Assembly: GCA_028718465.1 (NCBI GenBank)
Contig: JAQULX010000223.1
Location: forward strand, 1-5,445
Source of the DNA: Dehalococcoidales bacterium
Lineage (GTDB): Bacteria > Chloroflexota > Dehalococcoidia > Dehalococcoidales > UBA3254
Length of the DNA: 5,445 nt
Direction: 5' to 3'
Both the position numbers and the translations under genes were made by a program. The notes under the pieces were generated by a model. The model had not been told where the DNA came from. It did no database searches and saw only the letters and a list, made by a program, of their open reading frames with translations. Shown here piece after piece: positions 1-5,277 of this stretch. Each line of letters begins with the position of its first letter. The stretch's first letter is position 1.

Positions 1-1
1 T

Positions 2-694
2 TACGATCTTGTTATTGCGGCAGTTCATCGCAAGTATGACTACAGCGTTTACAGATATGCGCCGGTAGTAATTTCCGTCGATGTGGCGAGAGAGGGCGAC
101 GACAGAAGCGTAATCGGCGTTAGACAGGGAGTAATGCTTCACGAAATAAAGGTTTTTAGAAAACTCGATACGACTGAATTAACAGCGCAAGTGGTTTATG
201 TCTACAATGAATGGAAGAAGAAGGGTGCAGTACAGGCTATATTTGTAGATGGTGTGGGCATTGGGGGCGGAGTGATCGACCAGTTGAGGCGGGCTGGATT
301 GAGGCACTTGGTATGGGATGTTCAGTCGAATGCGGCGCCGACGCGAAGTAAAAAATATATGAACAAACGCGCTGAGATGTGGGCTGATTGTAAAGAATGG
401 CTTAAAATCGCGTCGATACCAGACAATAAAGAACTGATAAACGATTTGACAAATCCTGAATTTGAGATCGACGAGAACTCCGGGAAACTGAAAATTGAGT
501 CGAAAAAGCACATGAAGGAATCCAGACATCTGCCATCATCTGACTGTGCCGATATGCTTGTATACTCGTTTTATATGCCAGTTGCAAGCGAATATGAGGA
601 GTCAAGATACGACACGGGTGCAGATTATAGTGGCGTCAACGATATGGTTGGTGATAAGGCATCTGGTGGCGCAAGTAAATGGACGGGGTATTGA
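2..694 (+). CDS. Terminase large subunit, C-terminal nuclease part (5' partial)
   Basis: This is the nuclease half of the phage packaging motor, which cuts concatemeric DNA to start and end headful or unit-length packaging. The frame is open to the left edge, so the gene is partial and the N-terminal ATPase domain lies outside the window. The RNase H-like fold is visible: a first strand VISVDVAREGDD with its acidic residue at 80-82, a second strand IFVDGVGIGGGVIDQL with Asp at 248-250, and a late SSDCADMLVYSF motif with Asp at 542-544 and 551-553. These match the three metal-binding acidic positions of terminase nucleases. A GTG at 83 could be misread as a start, but it would remove the first catalytic Asp and the strand before it, so it is internal. 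The gene ends in TGA at 692-694, immediately before the portal gene, the usual terL-portal order. Family-level identification is firm; the subtype is not determined. Confidence 0.93.
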   Translation, partial: YDLVIAAVHRKYDYSVYRYAPVVISVDVAREGDDRSVIGVRQGVMLHEIKVFRKLDTTELTAQVVYVYNEWKKKGAVQAIFVDGVGIGGGVIDQLRRAGLRHLVWDVQSNAAPTRSKKYMNKRAEMWADCKEWLKIASIPDNKELINDLTNPEFEIDENSGKLKIESKKHMKESRHLPSSDCADMLVYSFYMPVASEYEESRYDTGADYSGVNDMVGDKASGGASKWTGY

Positions 695-696
695 GA

Positions 697-2787
697 ATGA
701 ATATGCCAGTCGATGAAAACGTGGTTGACATAGAACTTGAGCCGGATGAAGTTAAACTGCGCGGTTCGGAAGCCAATCAAGAGGTAAACCAGCTTGACGC
801 CTACCTTGAAGCTATGAACGCCGCCGATGGCCTGTCCGATGAACTTCTCGACATTATCGGCCAGCGAGTCGTAAGGGATTATGAAATAGACCTTAAGAGC
901 CGCGAAAGCTGGGAAAACGACAACAAAGACTGGCTTAAACTGGCGAAATTAATCCGCGAACACAAGACTGAACCTTGGCCAAATGCAGCCTCAATCAAAT
1001 ATCCTCTTATTACGCAAGCAGCACTACAGTTTGCATCACGCGCATACCCAGCAATAATTCAGGATAATGCCATAGTAAAGGGGAGAGTGGTGGGGCATGA
1101 TCCTGATGGCACAAAGGCCGCAAGAGCGCAGCGTATTGGCGAGCACATGAGTTACCAATACACCGATGAAATTGAGTATTGGGAAGAAGAAACAGATGCC
1201 ATGATGATGATATTGGCTATTGTCGGATTGGCATATCGCAAGACATATCGCAATAAAACAGAAGAGTGCAATGAATCTGAATTTGTCAGTGCCGAAGACG
1301 TGGTTGTTAATTATTGGGCAAAAAGCAATCTCGACAAAGTACAGCGCATAACACACGTATACGAACTTTCCCCAAACGAAGTAACCGAAATGGAGAACGC
1401 AGGAGCATTTCTAAGGATAGCCTATGTCAGACCTGGAGACACCGAAAAAATAGACAATCAAGATGAAGATGCGCCATATACTTTTCTCGAACAACACCGA
1501 TATTGGGATTTGGACAACGACGGGTATAAAGAGCCGTATGTAATTACTGTGTATAAAGATACAAAGAAAGTTGTGAGAATAACGGCAAGATATGATGAAA
1601 AAGGTATTATACGCGACGCAGATGGAGACATAATTAAAATCAAACCGGTAAATTACTTCACAAAATATTATTTCATACCATCCGCTGACGGGTCGTTCTA
1701 TCCAATAGGCTTCGGGCAATTACTCGGCCCCGGAAATGAAACGATCAACACGATAATCAATCAACTTCTGGATGCTGGAACAAAGGCAAACACCGGGGGC
1801 GGTTTTATTGATTCGCGTGTCAATATCGAGGGACAGCGGAAAAGCGGCAACCTTACGTTCAAGCTCGGTGAATACAAGAAAGTGCAACTCGATAGCGACG
1901 ACATTCTCAAGATGATTTTTGACTTGCCAATTAAGGAACCGTCGCAGGTGTTGTTCATGCTCCTTGAGCTTATGGTAAAGTCGCAGGAAAAACTTTCCTC
2001 TGTGGCAGAAATATTTACCGGTCAGCAACCGGTCGCCGGAACGCCCGCAACAACTACGCTTGCCGCCATTGAGCAGGGCATGAAAGTATTCTCTTCAATT
2101 TATAAGCGCATCCATCATTCATTAAAATCAGAATTTATCAAAATGATGCGGCTAAACAGGTTATACCTGCCAGATAAAGTGTATTTCAACGTTCTCGACA
2201 ATCCAAAATCAATCGCAAGGGCAGATTATGACGATGATGATTGCGATGTTGTGCCGGTAAGCAATCCCAATGAAGTCACCGACACCATGCGGCTACTTAC
2301 TGCTGAATCACTGACGCAACTCAAGGGGCAAGGATTAAACGACGAAGAAATAACACGACGGTATCTTGAGGCTCTGCATGTGCCGGACATCGACAAAATT
2401 ATGGCAAAACAGGAAGATCAAGGCCCAAGTCCCGAATTTCAGATAGAAATGAAAAAACTCGAACTCGAACAACAGCGAATAGACATTGAGAAGGAAAAGT
2501 TGGAACTCGAAAGACTAAAAACAAAGGTTGAAGCCATAAAGGGTCTTGCCGAAGCCGAAGCAAAAGAAGCTGGTTCACAAATAGATGCCTATAAAGCAGA
2601 AGTAAAAGCTCTGGAATTGGAATTAAAAGCGAAAGGACAAGAGAATGGCAGTGGAGAAGGACAGTTGGGAAGTGTGGCTGGTCAATCCGGTAACAATGGA
2701 ATTCCTGAACCGGTGCAGCCTGTTGCTGGAACAGAAGAAGGAAGCCCAGGCACGGGGGAGATACCTCAACAGGAATTCGGCGGATAA
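697..2787 (+). CDS. Portal protein (P22-like, coiled-coil C-terminus)
   Basis: The portal is the dodecameric ring at one capsid vertex through which terminase pumps DNA and to which the tail attaches; it also nucleates procapsid assembly. The product is about 696 residues, the size of P22-type portals. Recognisable stretches are EPWPNAASIKYPLI near residue 95, a clip/stem region in the middle, and FTGQQPVAGTPATTTLAAIE followed by QGMKVFSSIYKRIHHSLKSE near residues 440-480, which is typical of this portal group. Residues about 580-645 form a long charged coiled coil (repeated KLELEQQ and KLELERL-like heptads), comparable to the helical barrel of P22 portal. The last 50 residues are a Gly/Ser/Gln/Pro-rich low-complexity tail. 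The start is uncertain: ATG 697 has GGGGT at 685-689 seven bases upstream, ATG 679 overlaps terL by 16 bases and has GGTGG at 666-670, and ATG 703 is also possible. The 3' end is overprinted by the next gene. Confidence 0.92.
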   Translation: MNMPVDENVVDIELEPDEVKLRGSEANQEVNQLDAYLEAMNAADGLSDELLDIIGQRVVRDYEIDLKSRESWENDNKDWLKLAKLIREHKTEPWPNAASIKYPLITQAALQFASRAYPAIIQDNAIVKGRVVGHDPDGTKAARAQRIGEHMSYQYTDEIEYWEEETDAMMMILAIVGLAYRKTYRNKTEECNESEFVSAEDVVVNYWAKSNLDKVQRITHVYELSPNEVTEMENAGAFLRIAYVRPGDTEKIDNQDEDAPYTFLEQHRYWDLDNDGYKEPYVITVYKDTKKVVRITARYDEKGIIRDADGDIIKIKPVNYFTKYYFIPSADGSFYPIGFGQLLGPGNETINTIINQLLDAGTKANTGGGFIDSRVNIEGQRKSGNLTFKLGEYKKVQLDSDDILKMIFDLPIKEPSQVLFMLLELMVKSQEKLSSVAEIFTGQQPVAGTPATTTLAAIEQGMKVFSSIYKRIHHSLKSEFIKMMRLNRLYLPDKVYFNVLDNPKSIARADYDDDDCDVVPVSNPNEVTDTMRLLTAESLTQLKGQGLNDEEITRRYLEALHVPDIDKIMAKQEDQGPSPEFQIEMKKLELEQQRIDIEKEKLELERLKTKVEAIKGLAEAEAKEAGSQIDAYKAEVKALELELKAKGQENGSGEGQLGSVAGQSGNNGIPEPVQPVAGTEEGSPGTGEIPQQEFGG
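2632..2637 (+). promoter_or_regulatory. Ribosome binding site inside portal gene for the overlapping small gene
   Basis: AAAGGA ends seven bases before ATG 2645. It lies within the portal coiled-coil codons, so its presence at correct spacing is the main sequence support for translation of the overlapping small gene from 2645 rather than from the GTG at 2651. Confidence 0.5.
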
Positions 2788-2893
2788 TACGCTGGCTCTA
2801 TCTTCCGAAGCAGTAGGGTATTGCGAAGGAGTGCAGGCAGTGCTTGACATTAAACCGTATAGCGAAAAAGAAGAAAGCGAGATCGAACAATGA
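2645..2893 (+). CDS. Small uncharacterised phage protein overlapping portal 3' end (82 aa)
   Basis: This short soluble protein has no assigned function. It reads in the +1 frame relative to the portal and shares its first 143 bases with the portal tail, then fills the otherwise empty 102 bases before the co-chaperonin gene. Reasons to accept it are an SD (AAAGGA) seven bases before the ATG, a stop that overlaps the next start as ATGA at 2890-2893, and a pattern I recall from small proteins near portal genes: W-x-x-x-P-V-T near residues 11-17 (WLVNPVT), a helical charged middle (EQKKEAQARGRY), and a GYxEG motif at residues 58-62 followed by VQAVLDI. No signal peptide, membrane segment or Cys/His metal site is visible. 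Assignment to a family is from memory of such sequences and not a search result. It probably acts in head assembly, judged only from position. Confidence 0.72.
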   Translation: MAVEKDSWEVWLVNPVTMEFLNRCSLLLEQKKEAQARGRYLNRNSADNTLALSSEAVGYCEGVQAVLDIKPYSEKEESEIEQ

Positions 2894-3219
2894 AAGTTAT
2901 TCCTGCCGGGCATAGAATCCTTGTTCTGCCCGATAAAGTGGACGAAACAACAGAGGGCGGACTGTATAAGCCCGACGAAACACGCCAACGCGAACAGTTG
3001 GCTATTGTAACGGGTGTAGTGGTTGCGGTCGGCCCTACAGCATGGAAAGACATGCACGACGGAAAACCGTGGGCAGAAGTAGGCGACAGGATAGTATTCC
3101 AGCAATACGGCGGTTTCGTATTCACTGACACAGAGACGCATACACAATATCGAGCGCTCAATGATGATGATGTCATACTTATTCTCAAAGACGAAGAGAG
3201 GAGTAACAGAGATGCGTAA
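2890..3219 (+). CDS. GroES-like co-chaperonin (phage, gp31-like role)
   Basis: The 109-residue product matches the single-domain chaperonin-10 fold in length and layout: an N-terminal strand VIPAGHRILVLPDKV, a mobile loop at about residues 17-39 containing EGG, a strand VTGVVVAVG at about 40-48, a short roof-hairpin segment at about 49-63, then VGDRIVF, and a C-terminal DDDVILIL resembling the GroES ESDILAIV end. In GroES proteins the mobile loop docks the heptameric lid onto GroEL. Phage versions such as T4 gp31 replace host GroES to fold the coat protein. The gene lies between portal and scaffold, and coat follows shortly, which supports that role. At residues 25-27, where E. coli GroES has the GroEL-contacting Ile-Val-Leu, this protein has Leu-Tyr-Lys. 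Translation is probably coupled to the preceding gene through ATGA, since only weak purine tracts precede the start. No GroEL gene is seen here, so host GroEL is the presumed partner. Confidence 0.9.
   Translation: MKVIPAGHRILVLPDKVDETTEGGLYKPDETRQREQLAIVTGVVVAVGPTAWKDMHDGKPWAEVGDRIVFQQYGGFVFTDTETHTQYRALNDDDVILILKDEERSNRDA
3197..3203 (+). promoter_or_regulatory. Ribosome binding site of scaffold gene
   Basis: AGAGGAG stands eight bases before ATG 3212 and sets the start of the scaffold gene there. The longer in-frame opening at ATG 3161, within an ATG repeat, has no such site and would overlap the co-chaperonin by 59 bases. The RBS lies inside the last co-chaperonin codons. Confidence 0.8.
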
Positions 3220-3547
3220 TAATACCGAAGTTGTAACGGAAGACACTGTTGATGTCGAAACCGATGTGGAAAACGGCGCAGAAGACGCTTCCGATAACAC
3301 GACCGAAGAGCAGGAGTCGCAGGAATCGCAGGAAATACAGGAGCTTGGCAGGGCTATCGGTTGGGTTCCAAAGGAAGATTATGTCGGCAACGAAAACGAA
3401 TGGGTAAGCGCCAGTGATTTTATTAAAAACGCTGGATTGGTTGCGAGAAAACAGAAGATAACCAATCATCGACTCGAACAGACGATTGAGGAAATGCGGC
3501 GTGACGTAAAGAAAACGCTTGAATATCAGAATTCTATTGCGGCCTAA
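3212..3547 (+). CDS. Scaffold-like protein, N-terminal part ending at an in-frame TAA
   Basis: Scaffolding proteins direct coat assembly inside the procapsid and leave before or during packaging. The 111-residue product begins with a strongly acidic, disordered-looking segment (residues 5-45, rich in Glu, Asp, Thr and Gln), then a motif common in tailed-phage scaffolds, LGRAIGWVPKEDYVGNENEW followed by VSASDFI (about 45-71), then a helical stretch with HRLEQTIEEMRRDVKKTLEYQ likely to start a coiled coil. The gene overlaps the co-chaperonin by eight bases and has a strong SD. It stops at TAA 3545-3547, but the same frame continues downstream with exactly the coiled coil and C-terminal motifs expected of the rest of a scaffold. 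Joined, the two parts give 289 codons, a normal scaffold length. I read this as one gene interrupted by a stop. Whether the truncated product is functional cannot be told from the sequence. Confidence 0.8.
   Translation: MRNNTEVVTEDTVDVETDVENGAEDASDNTTEEQESQESQEIQELGRAIGWVPKEDYVGNENEWVSASDFIKNAGLVARKQKITNHRLEQTIEEMRRDVKKTLEYQNSIAA
3311..3343 (+). repeat. Short 9-base tandem repeat in the scaffold acidic region
   Basis: A nine-base unit of the form CAG-GAR-TCG occurs about 3.7 times in codon phase (the third copy has ATA for TCG), encoding Gln-Glu-Ser, Gln-Glu-Ser, Gln-Glu-Ile, Gln-Glu. Such in-frame slippage repeats are tolerated in flexible acidic linkers, and copy number could differ between related phages. 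Confidence 0.6.
3545..3547 (+). other. In-frame TAA stop interrupting the scaffold frame
   Basis: The codons GCG GCC TAA GAA ATA CAG run in one phase from scaffold residue 110 onward. The frame before and after the TAA is the same, so no indel is needed to explain it. One base change (from AAA, CAA or GAA) would restore a Lys, Gln or Glu, residues at home in the coiled coil here. TAA also terminates the portal, co-chaperonin, downstream scaffold half, 178-residue and 193-residue genes, so TAA is a normal stop in this genome. Confidence 0.85.
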
Positions 3548-3555
3548 GAAATACA

Positions 3556-3582
3556 GCGGTTGAAAGACGAACTCAACGCCGC
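3556..3582 (+). other. Possible RNA hairpin 8 bases after the in-frame stop
   Basis: GCGGTTGA at 3556-3563 can pair with TCAAC at 3573-3577 and CGC at 3580-3582 around a two-base bulge, giving eight pairs and a nine-base loop. The distance from the stop resembles that of known readthrough-stimulating structures, but a stem of this size can easily occur by chance in coding sequence. Confidence 0.25.
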
Positions 3583-4081
3583 GAAAGAAGACGCTATCAA
3601 AGAAGGCGATGTTGAGGGCGTAAAAAAAATAGACGCGCAGCTCGATGACCTCGAAGAAAAAGAGGAATCGGGTAGTGCTGACCAATTACCGCCGGAATAC
3701 GAAGAGTGGCATAAAAATAATCCGTGGTATGGTGGGACTTCTACAGAAGATAAACGCCTGACGCGCATTGCTGAGGCCATAGCAGCCGAATATGAAGGCT
3801 CAAACATGACGCCCAAACAAGTGTATGACGAAATCGACAAAGAAATAGCGGAGATACGCAACATGAAAAAGAAGACTCAAGAAAAACCAAAAACAAGAGT
3901 ATCCGATGTGGCGGGCGCCGGGGTAAAATTAAGAACAACCGGAGATAAACAACGATTTACCATCAATGATCTGACTTTTGAGCAGCGCACCGTGGCGAAA
4001 AACATGGTGGCTAAGGGTTTCTTTAAGAACGAACAAGAGTATGTCGATTCATTAGCGGCATCCATTAACGGAGGTAAGTAA
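3560..4081 (+). CDS. Scaffold-like protein, C-terminal part (same frame, after the TAA)
   Basis: This is the continuation of the scaffold frame. It opens with a heptad-like helix LKDELNAAKEDAIKEGDVEG and a second, DAQLDDLEEKEE, resembling the scaffold segment that ends in an E-E-G-D-type turn. Next comes EEWHKNNPWYGG, with the N-P-W-Y motif at joined codons 170-173 that I recognise from phage scaffolds, then a helical region and a C-terminal motif DLTFEQRTVAKNMVAKGFFK (about codons 253-272), probably the coat-binding end. The only start near the beginning is TTG 3560, preceded by a poor purine tract (AAGAAA at 3546-3551); the first in-frame ATG is near 3806, past the N-P-W-Y motif. So independent translation would need TTG, possibly by reinitiation 12 bases after the stop; otherwise this part is made only by readthrough. 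The motifs are intact with no further stops, which argues against long-term decay. Confidence 0.78.
   Translation: MKDELNAAKEDAIKEGDVEGVKKIDAQLDDLEEKEESGSADQLPPEYEEWHKNNPWYGGTSTEDKRLTRIAEAIAAEYEGSNMTPKQVYDEIDKEIAEIRNMKKKTQEKPKTRVSDVAGAGVKLRTTGDKQRFTINDLTFEQRTVAKNMVAKGFFKNEQEYVDSLAASINGGK
4070..4074 (+). promoter_or_regulatory. Ribosome binding site of the 178-residue gene
   Basis: GGAGG sits nine bases before ATG 4084 and overlaps the last scaffold codons (Asn-Gly-Gly-Lys). Translation of the downstream gene can therefore start independently of whether ribosomes get past the scaffold stop at 3545. Confidence 0.75.
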
Positions 4082-4083
4082 CC

Positions 4084-4620
4084 ATGACATTCCAAAGAGG
4101 GCATCGCCCATACAATAAAATAGAGAGCGTAACAAAACCGGACGATTCCAAAGCAACTGACGCTCCGGCAAGAGATACAGAGACAACTCCGGTGGTTGAA
4201 GCAAAGACCGAACCGGAACAGACACCCGTTGTACATAAAGAGCGACCTAAACGCATTCCCTTACACAGACAGGCAAAAGAAGCAGTGCCACAGCGCGAAG
4301 GATTCCATAGACGGTGGGTTACTGAAAGACCAACCGGGCATTACAAGGATAGAATTAAAAAATTCCAAGATGCCGGGTATACCATTGTCCATGAGCCTGG
4401 GCTGTCGGACAGAGAAAGAGGAATTGAAAGGCCGTCACAGATTGATAGTATGACGGCTATGCCTGGACGTGATGGAACGCGACGTGTATTAATGGAAATA
4501 CCTAAAGAGTATTACGCTCAGGATCAGGCTGATAAGCAGGCGATCCTTGACGAGCAGGAAAAGAAACGGGTAACACCCGATATTCCAAACAGATATGGCG
4601 GTATTCAAATTGAACATTAA
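4084..4620 (+). CDS. Uncharacterised head-module protein (178 aa)
   Basis: The first 65 residues are Pro/Thr/Glu/Lys-rich and look disordered. From about residue 70 a folded region begins: PQREGFHRRWVTERPTGHYK, then RIKKFQDAGYTIVHEP (a helix and strand), a polar stretch, and RRVLMEIPKEYYAQDQADKQ followed by a charged helix. This order, a W-V-near-P start, an AGYT-V segment, a V-L-M-x-I-P-K-E-Y-Y strand and a D-Q-A-x-K-Q helix, recalls a protein often found between scaffold and coat in tailed-phage head modules, whose role is unknown as far as I am aware. It has no transmembrane segment, signal peptide or protease motif. The gene starts two bases after the scaffold stop, with GGAGG as SD, and ends on the TAA that is part of the next SD. 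A structural or assembly role is inferred from location only. Confidence 0.82.
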   Translation: MTFQRGHRPYNKIESVTKPDDSKATDAPARDTETTPVVEAKTEPEQTPVVHKERPKRIPLHRQAKEAVPQREGFHRRWVTERPTGHYKDRIKKFQDAGYTIVHEPGLSDRERGIERPSQIDSMTAMPGRDGTRRVLMEIPKEYYAQDQADKQAILDEQEKKRVTPDIPNRYGGIQIEH

Positions 4621-4624
4621 GGAG
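4618..4624 (+). promoter_or_regulatory. Ribosome binding site TAAGGAG overlapping a stop codon
   Basis: TAAGGAG is a full match to the anti-SD of 16S rRNA and lies seven bases before ATG 4632. Its first three bases are the stop codon of the preceding gene, so termination and initiation sit together and may be coupled. Confidence 0.8.
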
Positions 4625-4631
4625 TTTAGTA

Positions 4632-5213
4632 ATGGCTAATGTAAGCAGAATTAACGGATTCGTGCCGTATGGAACTGTTGGCAGTTCTTCATATACCGGC
4701 CAGAGCGTCCTGTGCTATAAGGAGGCGGGTACGACCGTTACAAACGATTTGTTTGTTGGCGATCCCGTCGTTCTTTCCGGCACCGGCGACGCCGACGGCA
4801 TTCCTTCGGTTACGAAATGCACACTCGCAAGTGGCAATCCCATTTGGGGTGTCGTTACCGGCGTGAAGCTTGATCCCGACCACAGAGATCGTGCGACATG
4901 GATTGATGGCGCCGATGATGGTTATGTCATGGTGGATTGTAGTCTCGATACAATCTATTTAGCGCAGATTGATGAGGCTATTGCAATCACCGAAATCGGT
5001 AAAAACTGTATCGCCATTCAGACTGCCGCTGGAAGTCGTACTGCCGGTACATCTGGCATTGAAATCGACGGGACTATGGCCAACGGTGCAAACGATATGT
5101 GGAAGCTCATCGGCTTCCCGCGCGTAGCCGACAACACGGTCAATGCGACATACAACAAGGGATTGGTCATTATCAACAATCCGCAGCGTATTCTCGATGC
5201 CGCTGGTGTCTAA
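4632..5213 (+). CDS. Capsid-associated structural protein, decoration-like (193 aa)
   Basis: The product is rich in Gly, Val, Ile, Thr and Asp with short alternating strands, as in beta-barrel capsid cement or decoration proteins. It opens with MANVSRINGFVPYGTVGSSS then YTGQSV, continues with DLFVGDPVVLSGTGDADGIP (about residues 39-58), SGNPIWGVVTGVKLDPDH, and ends with MWKLIGFPRVADNTVNATYN and KGLVIINNP. I recognise this pattern (RINGF-P, GDPV-L-G-AD-GIP-V, W/L-I-G near the end) from proteins encoded just before the coat gene in many environmental phages, where they are annotated as structural. Which capsid surface it binds is not visible from sequence. The strong SD suggests high output, as expected of a protein present in many copies per virion. 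A head-fibre or other minor structural role is an alternative. Confidence 0.8.
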   Translation: MANVSRINGFVPYGTVGSSSYTGQSVLCYKEAGTTVTNDLFVGDPVVLSGTGDADGIPSVTKCTLASGNPIWGVVTGVKLDPDHRDRATWIDGADDGYVMVDCSLDTIYLAQIDEAIAITEIGKNCIAIQTAAGSRTAGTSGIEIDGTMANGANDMWKLIGFPRVADNTVNATYNKGLVIINNPQRILDAAGV

Positions 5214-5236
5214 TCACCCCATTATGAAAGGTGATT
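5212..5236 (+). terminator. Hairpin in the spacer before the coat gene (not a classic terminator)
   Basis: AATCACC at 5212-5218 and GGTGATT at 5230-5236 form a perfect seven-pair stem (a further T-G pair is possible) with an eleven-base loop. The stem begins in the stop codon of the upstream gene. No T-run follows (GAATAAAACATT), so intrinsic termination on the + strand would be weak at best. It may be a processing or stability element that raises coat mRNA level. The rest of the 64-base spacer is A-rich and ends in the coat SD. Confidence 0.4.
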
Positions 5237-5262
5237 GAATAAAACATTAACGCAACAAATAA

Positions 5263-5269
5263 TAAGGAG
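5263..5269 (+). promoter_or_regulatory. Ribosome binding site of major capsid gene
   Basis: TAAGGAG lies eight bases before ATG 5278 in an A/T-rich, probably unstructured leader. It is the same seven-base perfect site as the one before the 193-residue structural gene, consistent with very high translation of the coat protein. Confidence 0.85.
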
Positions 5270-5277
5270 TTTTTATA

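Noticed and set aside
83..694. Complete gene starting at GTG 83
   Set aside because: The frame is open to the left edge and the catalytic first Asp of the nuclease lies just upstream at 80-82, so this is an internal Val codon of terL.
725..753. TTGACA near the portal start
   Set aside because: No -10-like hexamer is found at 16-18 bases; it encodes part of the portal N-terminus.
2844..2863. Perfect -35 box TTGACA before the co-chaperonin
   Set aside because: The only -10-like hexamer nearby (TATAGC at 2858-2863) is eight bases away, far too close, and the bases encode Leu-Asp-Ile of the small gene.
3161..3211. Extended scaffold start at ATG 3161 in an ATG repeat
   Set aside because: No SD precedes it, the repeat encodes Asp-Asp-Asp of the co-chaperonin in its own frame, and ATG 3212 has a strong SD and a sensible acidic N-terminus.
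2623..3300. 225-codon open frame on the minus strand
   Set aside because: It is antisense to the portal tail, small gene, co-chaperonin and scaffold, gives a Ser/Phe/Cys-rich sequence without recognisable motifs, and lies in an all-plus-strand module.
3212..4081. Alternative genetic code with TAA as a sense codon
   Set aside because: Portal, co-chaperonin, scaffold C-part, 178-residue and 193-residue genes all end in TAA right where the next gene begins, so TAA works as a stop.
4196..4453. 85-codon plus-strand frame inside the 178-residue gene
   Set aside because: It is a shadow frame without an SD, inside a better-supported gene with its own SD and conserved-looking domain.
5235..5263. Promoter-like TTGAAT, 17 bases, AATAAT before coat
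   Set aside because: Spacing is ideal but transcription would start near 5270, after the SD at 5263-5269, giving an mRNA with no usable ribosome site; the region is also simply A/T-rich.
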